In this document: positions 34,764 through 43,895 of the stretch, piece after piece
Layout: each line of letters starts with the position of its first letter
Numbering within the stretch: the first letter of the stretch is position 1
NCBI RefSeq assembly: GCF_900143065.1
Contig: NZ_FRCX01000008.1
Span: 62,001 to 126,000 of the forward strand
Length of the DNA stretch: 64,000 nucleotides
Direction of reading: 5' to 3'
Origin: Duganella sacchari
GTDB lineage: Bacteria; Pseudomonadota; Gammaproteobacteria; Burkholderiales; Burkholderiaceae_D
The notes under the pieces: generated by a model
Databases searched by the model: none
Seen by the model: only the letters and a program-made list of their open reading frames with translations
What the model was told of the DNA's origin: nothing
Position numbers and translations under genes: made by a program

Positions 34764-35699
34764 TCAATCGCCGCTCATGGCCTGGCGCTGGCGCTCCATG
34801 AATTCCTGCAGCGTGTCGATGCCGCGCAGTTGCAGGATGGTGTTGCGTACGGCGGCCTCCAGCAGCACCGCGATGTTGCGGCCGGCCGCCACAGGAATCA
34901 CAACCTTGCGGATCGGCAGGCCCAGCACATCTTCGGTCGGGAACTGGAACGGCAGGCGCTCCACTTCTTCATCGGCGGCGCCACGGCGCACCAGGTGCAC
35001 GATGAGTTTCAGACGCATCTTGCGCCGCACCGCCGTCTCGCCAAAGATGGCCTTGATGTCCAGCAGGCCCAGCCCGCGCACTTCCAGCAGGTTTTGCAGC
35101 AGCGCCGGGCAGCGGCCCTCGATCATATTCGGCGCGATGCGCGAGAACTCCACCGCATCGTCCGCCACCAGGCCGTGCGAGCGCGAGATCAGCTCCAGAC
35201 CCAGCTCGCTCTTGCCGAGGCCGGAGTCGCCGGTAATCAGCACACCCACCCCGAGCACGTCCATGAACACGCCGTGCATGATGATGCGCTGGGCCAGCTT
35301 CTTGGACAGGTACACGCGCAGGAAGTCGATCACCTGCGCGGCAGGCAGCGGCGTCGAGAACAGCGGAATATTTTTTTCGTCGCAGATGGCGAGAATGTCG
35401 GGCGGCGTTTCCAGCCCTTGCGCGATGATGAGCGCCGGCGGGCCGCCCGCGATCAGCTCGCCAATCACATGGGTGCGCGTGAGCGACTTGAGGCGCTGGT
35501 AATAGTTGATCTCTTGATGGCCGAAGACCTGGATGCGGCCCGGGTGGATGGTGTTCAGGTGGCCGACCTGGTCGGCGGCCGAGGCGACGTCGCCGGAAAT
35601 CAGGCGTTCGCCGCCTGGAAAGCCGGCGAACCAGCCAAGCTGCAAACTTTCGCGATTGTCGTCGTAAAGCCTTTGTATCGTCAGCGGAGTTTGCAGCAT
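34764..35699 (-). CDS. hprK: HPr kinase/phosphorylase
   Basis: Bifunctional kinase/phosphorylase for HPr on Ser46, part of the regulatory PTS of Betaproteobacteria. The 311-aa product has the kinase P-loop GDSGLGKSELGLEL (about 153-166), the HGVFMDVLG segment with the catalytic His, and VRGLGLLDIKAIFGE (about 202-216), the family signature. I use ATG 35699; an in-frame GTG at 35711 would add four residues. The gene is 55 bp downstream of ptsN and 126 bp upstream of rapZ. No ptsH or ptsI is in the window. Confidence 0.95.
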   Translation of the reverse strand: MLQTPLTIQRLYDDNRESLQLGWFAGFPGGERLISGDVASAADQVGHLNTIHPGRIQVFGHQEINYYQRLKSLTRTHVIGELIAGGPPALIIAQGLETPPDILAICDEKNIPLFSTPLPAAQVIDFLRVYLSKKLAQRIIMHGVFMDVLGVGVLITGDSGLGKSELGLELISRSHGLVADDAVEFSRIAPNMIEGRCPALLQNLLEVRGLGLLDIKAIFGETAVRRKMRLKLIVHLVRRGAADEEVERLPFQFPTEDVLGLPIRKVVIPVAAGRNIAVLLEAAVRNTILQLRGIDTLQEFMERQRQAMSGD

Positions 35700-35754
35700 G
35701 GGGCATTTCACCAGGTTAGTTAATCTAACCCTAGTGTAACCCCATCGCTGCGGC

Positions 35755-36237
35755 TCAGCCAGCGGCTTGCAGGCTCGGTTGCCAGTTGATGATGCGCGAG
35801 TGCACGGATTTTGGATCGGTGTCCGTGCTCAGCGCGGTGCGGAACGCGTCGTCCGAGAACATCTCGGCGATCTCCGACAGGATCTCCAGGTGCTGCTGGG
35901 TCACGTGATCCGGGATCAGCAGGAAGAACAGCAGGCTGACCGGCTTGCCGTCCGGCGACTCGAATGGAATCGGTTCGGCCAGACGGACGAACGCTGCCAG
36001 CGGCGTCTTCAGGCTCTTCATGCCCTTGATGCGGCCGTGCGGCACGGCGACACCATGGCCCAGGCCGGTCGAACCGAGGCGCTCGCGCGCGAACAGATTG
36101 TCCGAGACAGTGGAGCGGGCGATGCCGCAATTGTTTTCGAAGATCAGGCCGGCTTGCTCGAAAGCGCGCTTTTTGCTGGAGACTTCCAGATCCAGCTGCA
36201 CGTTTTCCAGAGAGAGTATTTTGCTAAGGTTGTTCAT
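35755..36237 (-). CDS. ptsN: PTS IIA-like nitrogen-regulatory protein PtsN
   Basis: EIIA-Ntr, a phosphoacceptor that links nitrogen, potassium and carbon regulation. The 160-aa product has the phosphorylated His in GVAVPHGRIKGM (about His67) and the FFLLIPDHVTQQHLEIL segment. It is transcribed leftward from a promoter at 36285-36313, with hprK and rapZ following. In many relatives ptsN is directly behind rpoN-hpf; here the two blocks are separated and face opposite ways. Confidence 0.96.
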   Translation of the reverse strand: MNNLSKILSLENVQLDLEVSSKKRAFEQAGLIFENNCGIARSTVSDNLFARERLGSTGLGHGVAVPHGRIKGMKSLKTPLAAFVRLAEPIPFESPDGKPVSLLFFLLIPDHVTQQHLEILSEIAEMFSDDAFRTALSTDTDPKSVHSRIINWQPSLQAAG

Positions 36238-36284
36238 AGTACGACGTCAGATGTTGCAACGCACAAAGGTGGCATGCGAGCAGA

Positions 36285-36313
36285 ATTATAGGCTTGTTTC
36301 TGTGCCGTGTAAC
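36285..36313 (-). promoter_or_regulatory. Sigma-70 promoter of ptsN-hprK-rapZ
   Basis: On the minus strand, GTTACA (36313-36308), a 17-bp spacer and a perfect TATAAT (36290-36285). The leader to the ptsN ATG is about 40 nt. Confidence 0.7.
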
Positions 36314-36486
36314 ATGAAATCGCTCGCATCACCGTTGCGTTGGCGCCCACCAAGGGCTGGGCTGCACGTTGGTAAAAATGCACCGAAGAAATGAATCGCT
36401 ATTTCTGGACAGGATTCTTTGAAAACACCGGTATTTGCTTGGAAACCGGGGAGTTTTTCCGTTTTTTTACGCGTTTTTCAGCCGGT

Positions 36487-36538
36487 CCGGCCGTATGGCG
36501 TGTCCATCACGCTGATGACACATCATACGCCGGTTTTT
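36487..36538 (+). terminator. Plus-strand rho-independent terminator with no assigned gene
   Basis: Stem built from CCGG, CGTATG and GTGTC on the left arm, pairing with GACAC, CATACG and CCGG on the right, with one bulge, one 2x2 internal loop and a 12-nt apical loop. TTTTTCGATTTTT follows. The T-tract is only on the plus strand, yet both neighbours, ptsN and queF, are transcribed leftward. It may end a small RNA made from this gap. Confidence 0.6.
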
Positions 36539-36566
36539 CGATTTTTGATTGAAAAAATAATTACAG

Positions 36567-37400
36567 TTATTGACGTGCGCCACGCAGATTCAGCGGTTTC
36601 TGTGCTGTGCTGAAGTTGCTGCGCCATGGATTGATGTCGAGTCCGCCACGACGCGTGTAGCGCGCGTAGACCGCCAGCTGCTGCGGCTGGCACTGGCGCA
36701 GGATGTCGACAAAGATGCGCTCGACGCACTGCTCGTGGAACTCGTTGTGCTCACGGAAGCCGATCAGATAGCGCAGCAGGCTTTCCTGGTCGATTTGCGG
36801 ACCGGCGTAATGAATCTGCACACTCGCCCAGTCTGGCTGGCCGGTGACCAGGCAGTTGGATTTGAGCAGGTGCGAAACCAGTTTCTCTTCGACCGGTTCT
36901 TCATCAAGCGCGGCTTTCAGGATTTCCGGCGACGGGCTGTAATGGTCGACGTCGATGTCCAGGCGGTCCAGCAGCAAGCCGTCCAGCTCGCCCATTTCCA
37001 CCATGCCGAATTCCTCCGGCTGGGTCAGGATGATGTGGACATTGCCACCGGCGGCGGCCGACAGATCCTGCTGCAGCAAGGCTTTCAGTGCGGCTACGCT
37101 GTCGAGCCGGGTCTGATTGAAGGAGTTCAGGTAGAGTTTGAACGACTTCGATTCAATGATGTTGGGCGAATCGGCCGGGAAGGTGATGCGCGCAATGGCC
37201 ACCTGCGGTTTGCCGCGCTGGTTCAGCCACGAGATTTCATACGCGTTCCAGATATCGACGCCAAAGAACGGCAGGGTGCCCGACAAGCCCAGCTCATCGC
37301 GCTTGCCCTGGCGCGGAATCGGGAACAGCAGTTCCGGCGCGTAATCGGTGCGGTAGGCGGAGGTTTTCCCCAGCGGGGACTGGTCGGCGGTATTGGTCAT
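36567..37400 (-). CDS. queF: NADPH-dependent preQ0 reductase QueF (bimodular type)
   Basis: Reduces 7-cyano-7-deazaguanine to preQ1 in queuosine synthesis. The 277-aa length corresponds to the Escherichia-type, two-module QueF. The catalytic Cys lies in SNCLVTGQPDWAS (about 182-194), and ESKSFKLYLNSFNQT is the QueF signature (about 83-97). The gene is 62 bp downstream of ilvA on the same strand, with a hairpin between. No other que genes are in the window. Confidence 0.96.
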   Translation of the reverse strand: MTNTADQSPLGKTSAYRTDYAPELLFPIPRQGKRDELGLSGTLPFFGVDIWNAYEISWLNQRGKPQVAIARITFPADSPNIIESKSFKLYLNSFNQTRLDSVAALKALLQQDLSAAAGGNVHIILTQPEEFGMVEMGELDGLLLDRLDIDVDHYSPSPEILKAALDEEPVEEKLVSHLLKSNCLVTGQPDWASVQIHYAGPQIDQESLLRYLIGFREHNEFHEQCVERIFVDILRQCQPQQLAVYARYTRRGGLDINPWRSNFSTAQKPLNLRGARQ

Positions 37401-37423
37401 GGCGATATCGGTATTTCAGTGAA

Positions 37424-37454
37424 GGACGGCATGGTAACGCAAACCACGCCGTCC
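37424..37454 (-). terminator. Weak hairpin after ilvA
   Basis: A 12-bp stem (37424-37435 with 37443-37454) with a single A/C mismatch and a 7-nt loop. In the minus-strand RNA it is followed by TTCACTG, a poor T-tract. It may only partly end ilvA transcription, or stabilise its 3' end. Confidence 0.4.
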
Positions 37455-37462
37455 TGTCCGGG

Positions 37463-38998
37463 CTAGCCCAGGAACAGTTTATAAACCGGGTTGCTGCTCT
37501 CGTCCCAGTAGCGGTAGCCCAGCGTCGCCAGGAATTGCGCGAAGTCGCTCATTTCCTCGGGCGGCACTTGCAGGCCGATCACGATGCGGCCGACGTCGCC
37601 GCCCTGGCTGCGGTAATGGCACAGCGAGATATTCCAGTTTGGCGCCATCGAATCGAGGAAACGCATCAGCGCGCCCGGACGTTCCGGGAACTCGAAGCGG
37701 TACAGCAGCTCGTTGTCGGCCAGCGCGCTCTTGCCGCCGACCAGATGGCGCAAATGGGTCTTGGCCAGCTCGTCGTGGGTCAGATCCAGCGCCTTGAAAC
37801 CGTGCTCTTCAAAGCGGCGTGCCAGCGCGCCGGATTCATTGCGGTCGGCGATCTGCACGCCGCAGAACACATGGGCATCGTCCTTGTCGCTGATGCGGTA
37901 GGTGAACTCGGTGACATTGCGCGCGCCGACCAGTTTGCACAAGCGCTTGAAGCTGCCGCGCTGCTCAGGCAGCGTGACGGCAAACAGCGCCTCGCGCGCC
38001 TCGCCTAGCTCGGCGCGTTCGGCCACGAAACGCAGGCGGTCGAAGTTCATATTGGCGCCGCTGGCAATCGTAATCAGCGTTTCGTTTTTGATCGGGTCCT
38101 TGGTCAGCGCGGCGCGCTCGATATAGGCCTTGGCGCCGGCGATGGACAGCGCGCCCGACGGTTCCAGAATGCTGCGCGTGTCGCTGAACACATCCTTGAT
38201 GGCGGCGCTGATGGCATCGGTATCGACCAGGATGATGTCGTCCACATACTCCTGCACCAGACGGAAAGTTTCCTCGCCAGCCAGGCGCACCGCAGTGCCG
38301 TCGGCGAACAGGCCCACATCCGACAGCGTGACGCGCTCGCCCGCTTTGAGGCTGCGCGCCATGGCATCCGAATCGAGCGACTGCACGCCGATGATCTTGA
38401 TGTCTGGACGGATCTGCTTGACGTAAGCGGCAATCCCGGCAATCAGGCCGCCGCCGCCGATCGGCACAAAAATGGCGTGGATCGGACCGGAGTGCTGGCG
38501 CAGGATTTCCATGCCGATGGTGCCCTGGCCGGCGATCACATCCGGATCATCGAACGGGTGGACAAAGGTCAGCTTCTGTTCTTTTTCCAGCGTCAGCGCG
38601 TGGTTGTAGGCATCGGTGTAAGACTCGCCATGCAGCACCACCTCAACGTCGGCGCCGCCGCGCGCCTTGACCGCGTCCACCTTCACCTGCGGCGTGGTGG
38701 TCGGCATCACAATGACCGCACGGCAGCCCATGCGCGCGGCGGACAGGGCCACGCCTTGCGCGTGGTTGCCGGCCGAGGCGCAAATCACGCCGCGCTTGCG
38801 TTGCGCGTCGCTCAGGTGCGCCATCTTGTTGTAGGCGCCGCGAATCTTGAAGCTGAACACGCCCTGCATGTCCTCGCGCTTGAAGTAAATTCGGTTCTCA
38901 AAGCGCTGCGACAGCGTCGGCGCGAGTTCCAGCGGGGTTTCATCAGCGACGTCATAGACGCGCGCGGTCAGTACTTTCTTCAGATAGTCGATAGTCAT
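37463..38998 (-). CDS. ilvA: Threonine ammonia-lyase, biosynthetic (IlvA)
   Basis: PLP enzyme making 2-oxobutanoate, the first committed step to isoleucine. The 511-aa product has the PLP Lys in FSFKIRGAYNKM (about 47-58), SAGNHAQGVALSA (about 80-92), PIGGGGLIAGIA (about 180-191), and two C-terminal ACT-like regulatory domains (about 330-510), as in the isoleucine-inhibited enzyme. ATG 38998 is used; the frame also opens at a TTG three codons upstream. A putative transcript could run on into queF. Confidence 0.97.
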   Translation of the reverse strand: MTIDYLKKVLTARVYDVADETPLELAPTLSQRFENRIYFKREDMQGVFSFKIRGAYNKMAHLSDAQRKRGVICASAGNHAQGVALSAARMGCRAVIVMPTTTPQVKVDAVKARGGADVEVVLHGESYTDAYNHALTLEKEQKLTFVHPFDDPDVIAGQGTIGMEILRQHSGPIHAIFVPIGGGGLIAGIAAYVKQIRPDIKIIGVQSLDSDAMARSLKAGERVTLSDVGLFADGTAVRLAGEETFRLVQEYVDDIILVDTDAISAAIKDVFSDTRSILEPSGALSIAGAKAYIERAALTKDPIKNETLITIASGANMNFDRLRFVAERAELGEAREALFAVTLPEQRGSFKRLCKLVGARNVTEFTYRISDKDDAHVFCGVQIADRNESGALARRFEEHGFKALDLTHDELAKTHLRHLVGGKSALADNELLYRFEFPERPGALMRFLDSMAPNWNISLCHYRSQGGDVGRIVIGLQVPPEEMSDFAQFLATLGYRYWDESSNPVYKLFLG

Positions 38999-39131
38999 AG
39001 TCTGCAAACAAAGAGTTCAACTGCGGGATTACGATGCTAACTATCCGGCTGGTGACCGGGTGGAGCAGGGGCGCTGGTCCTTGGCGGGTAGGCTGGGACC
39101 GGACTGTTCAAACGTGCGGTGTGTGACTCAT

Positions 39132-39137
39132 TATAAT
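39132..39137 (+). promoter_or_regulatory. -10 element of the YqaA-like gene
   Basis: Perfect TATAAT, 29 bp before the ATG. The best -35 (TTCAAA) is 19 bp upstream and weak. Confidence 0.45.
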
Positions 39138-39166
39138 GGACACCTTTCATTGAACCCAAAGAAACG

Positions 39167-39658
39167 ATGGTCGAATCCGCAATTACCTGGCTGCTGCACG
39201 TGCTGGCCGCGCCGGCAGTCGGGCTGACGTCGGTCTTTCTCATCGCGCTGGTGTCCGCCACGCTGGTGCCGCTGGGCTCGGAACCGGCGGTGTTTGCCGT
39301 CATCAAGGCCAATCCGGAGATGTTCTGGAGCGCGATTGCGGTCGCCACGGTGGGCAATACCATCGGCGGCGCCATCGATTACTACATGGGCTGGCAGGCC
39401 AAGCAGAGTTTTGCCAAGGAGCGCAAAAGCCGCTGGTTCCACTGGCTGGAGCGCTACGGCGCCAAGACCATGCTGCTGGCCTGGCTGCCCGGCATCGGCG
39501 ATCCGCTGTGCACGCTGGGCGGCTGGCTGCGCCTGCCGTTCTGGCCCAGCGTGGCGTATATGGCCGTCGGCAAGCTGTTGCGCTATCTCACCATGACCAC
39601 CTTGCTGTTGTACGTGCCGGACGGACTGTGGCATCGGATCGGACAAATGTTGGGCTAA
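39167..39658 (+). CDS. DedA/YqaA-family (VTT-domain) inner-membrane protein
   Basis: A 163-aa protein with four or five hydrophobic helices. The ATVGNTIGGAIDYYMG segment (about 64-79) and the amphipathic LPGIGDPLCTLGGWLRLPF (about 105-123) are features of the YqaA branch of the VTT/SNARE-associated superfamily, thought to be proton-driven lipid or ion scramblases/transporters. It has no operon partner; ilvA is divergent and the large oxidoreductase follows after 224 bp. The gap downstream (39659-39882) shows only a TAGAAT-like -10 at 39840-39845. Confidence 0.8.
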   Translation: MVESAITWLLHVLAAPAVGLTSVFLIALVSATLVPLGSEPAVFAVIKANPEMFWSAIAVATVGNTIGGAIDYYMGWQAKQSFAKERKSRWFHWLERYGAKTMLLAWLPGIGDPLCTLGGWLRLPFWPSVAYMAVGKLLRYLTMTTLLLYVPDGLWHRIGQMLG

Positions 39659-39882
39659 ATTGGTGCAACTGATCATATTGCCGCATAAGCTAATGCGTAA
39701 ATTTCATTCAGTTTGAGTCGTTGTTGAGGCATGTTACTGCTCGCGGCGGCGCATATTTTCGAATTTTTAGCGGGTTTTGCGTCCGGGTAGTATCCATGGG
39801 CGGCCTAAGGCTGTTCCCGCGTGGTGCGTTGCAATAGGCTAGAATGGCCCTCCCGGGTACTGTCTATGGTCTGAAACGCACA

Positions 39883-42800
39883 ATGAACGCCCCTGCACAA
39901 ATTCAAGCTTTGCTGGCGGAAACGCCCCACGGTCCGGAGGCTACGCGCCTGCGGGAAATTCCTTATAACTACACGTCGTTTTCCGATCGCGAGATCGTGA
40001 TTCGTCTGCTGGGCGAGGAATCGTGGTCATTGCTGGATGCATTGCGCGGCGCGCGCCAGACCGGCCGCTCGGCCCGTATGCTGTACGAAGTGCTGGGCGA
40101 TATCTGGGCGGTACGCCGTAATCCGTACCTGCAGGATGACCTGCTGGATAACCCGAAACGCCGCCAGGAACTCATCAACGCATTGCATCACCGTCTGGCG
40201 GAAGTCGATAAGCGCCGCCTGAATGTGGACGACGCGGAGCAGGATGACGCCTCGCGCGAACGCAGCGTCAATGTGGTCAAGCTGCTGCGCGCTGCCGGCA
40301 AGGCGGTGGCGGACTTCGGCGAGGAATTCAAGCAGGTGTATGACCTGCGCAAGCGCACTTACAAGGTGCTGGGCCGCTACACGGACAAGCACAACATCTG
40401 CTTCGACGGCATGAAGCGTATCAGCCACGTGACCGATGCGACCGACTGGCGCGTCGAGTATCCGTTCGTGGTGCTGACCCCGGACAGCGAAGAGGAAATG
40501 GCCGGCCTGGTCAAGGGCTGTATCGAGCTGGGCCTGACCATCATCCCGCGCGGCGGCGGCACGGGCTACACCGGCGGCGCAATTCCGCTGACGCCGATGT
40601 CGGCTGTCATCAACACCGAGAAGCTGCTGAATATGGGCGCGGTCGAGATGAAGGTGCTGCCCGGCCTGGAGCGCGAGTACGCGACCATCTATACCGGCGC
40701 GGGCGTGATCACCAACAAGGTGTCGGAAGCGGCCGAGAAAGCGGGCTTTGTGTTTGCAGTGGACCCGACCTCGGCCCACGCATCCTGCATCGGCGGCAAT
40801 ATCGCCATGAACGCCGGTGGCAAGAAGGCTGTGTTGTGGGGCACTGCGCTGGATAACCTGGCGTCGTGGCGCATGGTTGATCCGCAAGGCGACTGGCTGG
40901 AAGTCACGCGCCTGGATCACAACCTGTCGAAGATTCACGATACGCCGCTGGCCCGCTTCAAGCTGGAATGGACCCATCCGACTGCGCGCGGCGAAGCCAA
41001 GGGCGCGCCGTTCAAGACGGAGATCCTGGAAATTGCCGGACGTGTATTCCGCAAGGAAGGCCTGGGCAAGGACGTTACCGACAAATTCCTGGCCGGCCTG
41101 CCGGGCATTCAGAAAGAGGGCACCGACGGCCTCATCACTTCGTCGCGCTGGATTCTGCACAAGATGCCGAAGTTCACCCGCACCGTCTGCCTGGAATTCT
41201 TCGGCCAGGCGCGCGATGCGATTCCATCGATCGTGGAAATCAAGGACTACCTGGACGGCCTGCCCGCCAAGGGCGAGCAATTCTCCACGCTGCGCCTTGC
41301 CGGCCTGGAGCATCTGGACGAGCGATATCTGCGCGCGGTCGGCTACGCCACCAAATCGAAACGCGGCGTGCTGCCGAAGATGGCGCTGTTTGGCGACATC
41401 GTCGGCGATGACGAAAACGCCGTGGCCCAGGCCGCATCGGAAGTGGTGCGTCTGGCCAACACCCGCGTGGGCGAAGGCTTCATCGCGGTGAGCCCGGAAA
41501 CGCGCAAGAAATTCTGGCTGGACCGCGCCCGTACCGCCGCCATCGCCAAGCACACCAATGCGTTCAAGATCAATGAAGACGTGGTGATTCCGCTCAACCG
41601 CATGGGCGAATACACCGACGGCATCGAGCGCATCAACATCGAGCTGTCGATCAAGAACAAGCTGCAACTGGTGGAAGCGCTGCAGGACTTCTTCGCCGCC
41701 GGCAATCTGCCGATCGGCAAGAGCGACGATGCGGACGACAGCGTCGGCGATGCCGAAATGCTGGGCGACCGTGCGCTGCAGGCGGAAGCGCTGCTGGCGC
41801 AAGTGCACGCGCGCTGGACCTATCTGCTGGCCGGGCTGGACCAGCCGCTGGCCGGCATCACCGCGCAACTGGCGGAACTGGGTCTCGACCGCCTGCTGCC
41901 GGTGTTTGAGGAGCGCCTGAAAACGCAGCCGCACGCCACGCTGTTCGACGTGGTGCAGGACCGTACCATCCGCGTGACGTGGAAGCAGGAGCTCCGCGCG
42001 CAGCTGCGTCAGATCTTCAACGGCGCCGCCTACAAGCTGATTCTTGACGAAGCCACGGCGATCCACAAGCGCGTGCTGCGCGGCCGTGTGTTTGTGGCGC
42101 TGCACATGCACGCTGGCGACGGCAACGTCCACACCAACTTGCCGGTCAACTCGGACCACTACGAGATGCTGCAACTGGCGCACCAGGCCGTCGCGCGCAT
42201 CATGACGCTGGCGCGTTCGCTGAACGGTGTGATCTCGGGCGAGCACGGCATCGGCATCACCAAGCTGGAATTCCTGCAGGAAGACGAGATCGCGCCGTTC
42301 CGCGATTACAAGATGCGCGTCGACCCGGAAGGCCGCTTCAACAAGGGCAAGCTGCTGAATCTGGAAGGCATGGAAGCCGACCTGCGCAACGCTTACACGC
42401 CGTCGTTCGGCCTGATGGGGCATGAATCGTTGATCATGCAGCAGAGCGATATCGGCGCGATTGCCAACAGCGTCAAGGACTGCCTGCGCTGCGGCAAATG
42501 CAAACCGGTGTGCTCGACCCACGTGCCGCGCGCCAACCTGCTGTACTCGCCGCGTGACAAGATCCTGGCCACCTCGTCGCTGATCGAAGCCTTCCTGTAC
42601 GAAGAGCAGACCCGCCGCGGCATCTCGATCAAGCACTGGGAAGAATTTGAAGACGTGGCGGACCACTGCACCGTCTGCCACAAATGCGTGACGCCATGTC
42701 CGGTCAATATCGACTTCGGCGACGTGTCGATGAATATGCGCAACCTGCTGCGCAAGATGGACAAGAAGTCCTTCAATCCGGGCAAGGCTGCGGCCATGTT

Positions 42801-43893
42801 CTACCTGAACGCGACCGATCCGGCCACCATCAATGCCACGCGTGCGGCCATGGTGGGCCTGGGTTACAAGGCGCAGCGCCTGGGCAATGACATCCTGAAG
42901 AAATTCGCCAAGAAGCAGACCAAGGCGCCGCCGCCAACTGTCGGCAAGCCGCCGGTGCGTGAACAGGTAATCCACTTCATCAACAAGAAGATGCCGGGCA
43001 ACCTGCCGAAGAAAACCGCGCGTGCACTGCTGGATATTGAAGACGACAAGGTCATCCCAATCATCCGCAATCCAAAGACCACCACGGCTGATACGGAAGC
43101 GGTGTTCTACTTCCCGGGTTGTGGTTCGGAGCGGCTGTTCTCGCAAGTGGGCCTGGCAACGCAGGCGATGCTGTGGGAAGTGGGCGTGCAGACGGTGCTG
43201 CCGCCGGGTTATCTGTGCTGTGGTTATCCGCAGCGCGGTTCGGGCCAGTACGACAAGGCCGACAAGATGATGACGGATAACCGCGTGCTGTTCCACCGCA
43301 TGGCCAACACGCTCAACTATCTGGACATCAAGACGGTGCTGGTATCGTGCGGCACTTGCTATGACCAGCTGGCGACCTATGAATTCGAGAAGATTTTCCC
43401 GGGCTGCCGCATCATGGATATTCACGAATATCTGAATGAAAAGCAGGTCAAGCTGGAAGGCGTGACGGGCACGCGCTATATGTACCACGAGCCGTGCCAT
43501 ACGCCGATGAAGCTGCAGGAGGCGACCAAGACCGTCAACTCGCTGATCCAGACGCATGACAACGTCAAGATCGAGAAGAACGACCGCTGCTGCGGCGATT
43601 CGGGCACGCTGATGGTGGCGCGTCCGGACATTTCGACGCAGGTACGCTTCCGCAAGGAAGAGGAAGTCATCAAGGGCGCGGACAAGCTGCGTGCGGACGG
43701 CTTCGATGGCGAGGTCAAGATTCTGACCAGCTGCCCGGCCTGCCTGGGGGGCGTATCGCGCTACAGCGAAGATGCTGGCACCACGGCCGATTACATCGTG
43801 GTGGAAATCGCCAAGCATCTGCTGGGTGAGAACTGGATGCCGGACTATGTCAAACGCGCCAATGATGGCGGTATCGAACGGGTATTGGTGTAA
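39883..43893 (+). CDS. DUF3683-FAD-linked oxidase-Fe-S-CCG fusion oxidoreductase, 1336 aa
   Basis: A very large respiratory-type oxidoreductase. An N-terminal DUF3683 domain (about 1-180) precedes an FAD-binding PCMH domain (IIPRGGGTGYTGGAIPLTP, about 220-238) and an FAD-oxidase C domain with HMHAGDGNVHTN (about 742-753) and GEHGIG. Two 4Fe-4S clusters follow (CLRCGKCKPVCSTH and CTVCHKCVTPCPVNI, about 867-952), then two CCG heterodisulfide-type domains with CCGYPQRGSGQ and CCGDSGTLM (about 1108-1245). It resembles glycolate or D-lactate dehydrogenases fused into one chain; the substrate is unknown. ATG 39883 is used, since a -10-like hexamer overlaps the earlier in-frame codons. Confidence 0.88.
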   Translation: MNAPAQIQALLAETPHGPEATRLREIPYNYTSFSDREIVIRLLGEESWSLLDALRGARQTGRSARMLYEVLGDIWAVRRNPYLQDDLLDNPKRRQELINALHHRLAEVDKRRLNVDDAEQDDASRERSVNVVKLLRAAGKAVADFGEEFKQVYDLRKRTYKVLGRYTDKHNICFDGMKRISHVTDATDWRVEYPFVVLTPDSEEEMAGLVKGCIELGLTIIPRGGGTGYTGGAIPLTPMSAVINTEKLLNMGAVEMKVLPGLEREYATIYTGAGVITNKVSEAAEKAGFVFAVDPTSAHASCIGGNIAMNAGGKKAVLWGTALDNLASWRMVDPQGDWLEVTRLDHNLSKIHDTPLARFKLEWTHPTARGEAKGAPFKTEILEIAGRVFRKEGLGKDVTDKFLAGLPGIQKEGTDGLITSSRWILHKMPKFTRTVCLEFFGQARDAIPSIVEIKDYLDGLPAKGEQFSTLRLAGLEHLDERYLRAVGYATKSKRGVLPKMALFGDIVGDDENAVAQAASEVVRLANTRVGEGFIAVSPETRKKFWLDRARTAAIAKHTNAFKINEDVVIPLNRMGEYTDGIERINIELSIKNKLQLVEALQDFFAAGNLPIGKSDDADDSVGDAEMLGDRALQAEALLAQVHARWTYLLAGLDQPLAGITAQLAELGLDRLLPVFEERLKTQPHATLFDVVQDRTIRVTWKQELRAQLRQIFNGAAYKLILDEATAIHKRVLRGRVFVALHMHAGDGNVHTNLPVNSDHYEMLQLAHQAVARIMTLARSLNGVISGEHGIGITKLEFLQEDEIAPFRDYKMRVDPEGRFNKGKLLNLEGMEADLRNAYTPSFGLMGHESLIMQQSDIGAIANSVKDCLRCGKCKPVCSTHVPRANLLYSPRDKILATSSLIEAFLYEEQTRRGISIKHWEEFEDVADHCTVCHKCVTPCPVNIDFGDVSMNMRNLLRKMDKKSFNPGKAAAMFYLNATDPATINATRAAMVGLGYKAQRLGNDILKKFAKKQTKAPPPTVGKPPVREQVIHFINKKMPGNLPKKTARALLDIEDDKVIPIIRNPKTTTADTEAVFYFPGCGSERLFSQVGLATQAMLWEVGVQTVLPPGYLCCGYPQRGSGQYDKADKMMTDNRVLFHRMANTLNYLDIKTVLVSCGTCYDQLATYEFEKIFPGCRIMDIHEYLNEKQVKLEGVTGTRYMYHEPCHTPMKLQEATKTVNSLIQTHDNVKIEKNDRCCGDSGTLMVARPDISTQVRFRKEEEVIKGADKLRADGFDGEVKILTSCPACLGGVSRYSEDAGTTADYIVVEIAKHLLGENWMPDYVKRANDGGIERVLV

Positions 43894-43895
43894 CG

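Larger units (their letters stand above)
36238..36566. other. 329-bp intergenic region between ptsN and queF
   Basis: AT-richer than its surroundings, with several T runs (for example 36452-36480). It holds the ptsN promoter at its left end and a plus-strand hairpin terminator at 36487-36538. No convincing ORF is present. Confidence 0.7.

Noticed and set aside
36238..36566. PreQ1-type riboswitch near queF
   Set aside because: This gap lies at the 3' end of queF, not upstream; the short queF-ilvA gap shows only a simple hairpin.
40027..43818. 1263-codon minus-strand open frame opposite the large oxidoreductase
   Set aside because: Same kind of shadow: translation rich in His, Gln, Arg and Ala without domains; the plus-strand frame has complete FAD and Fe-S motifs.
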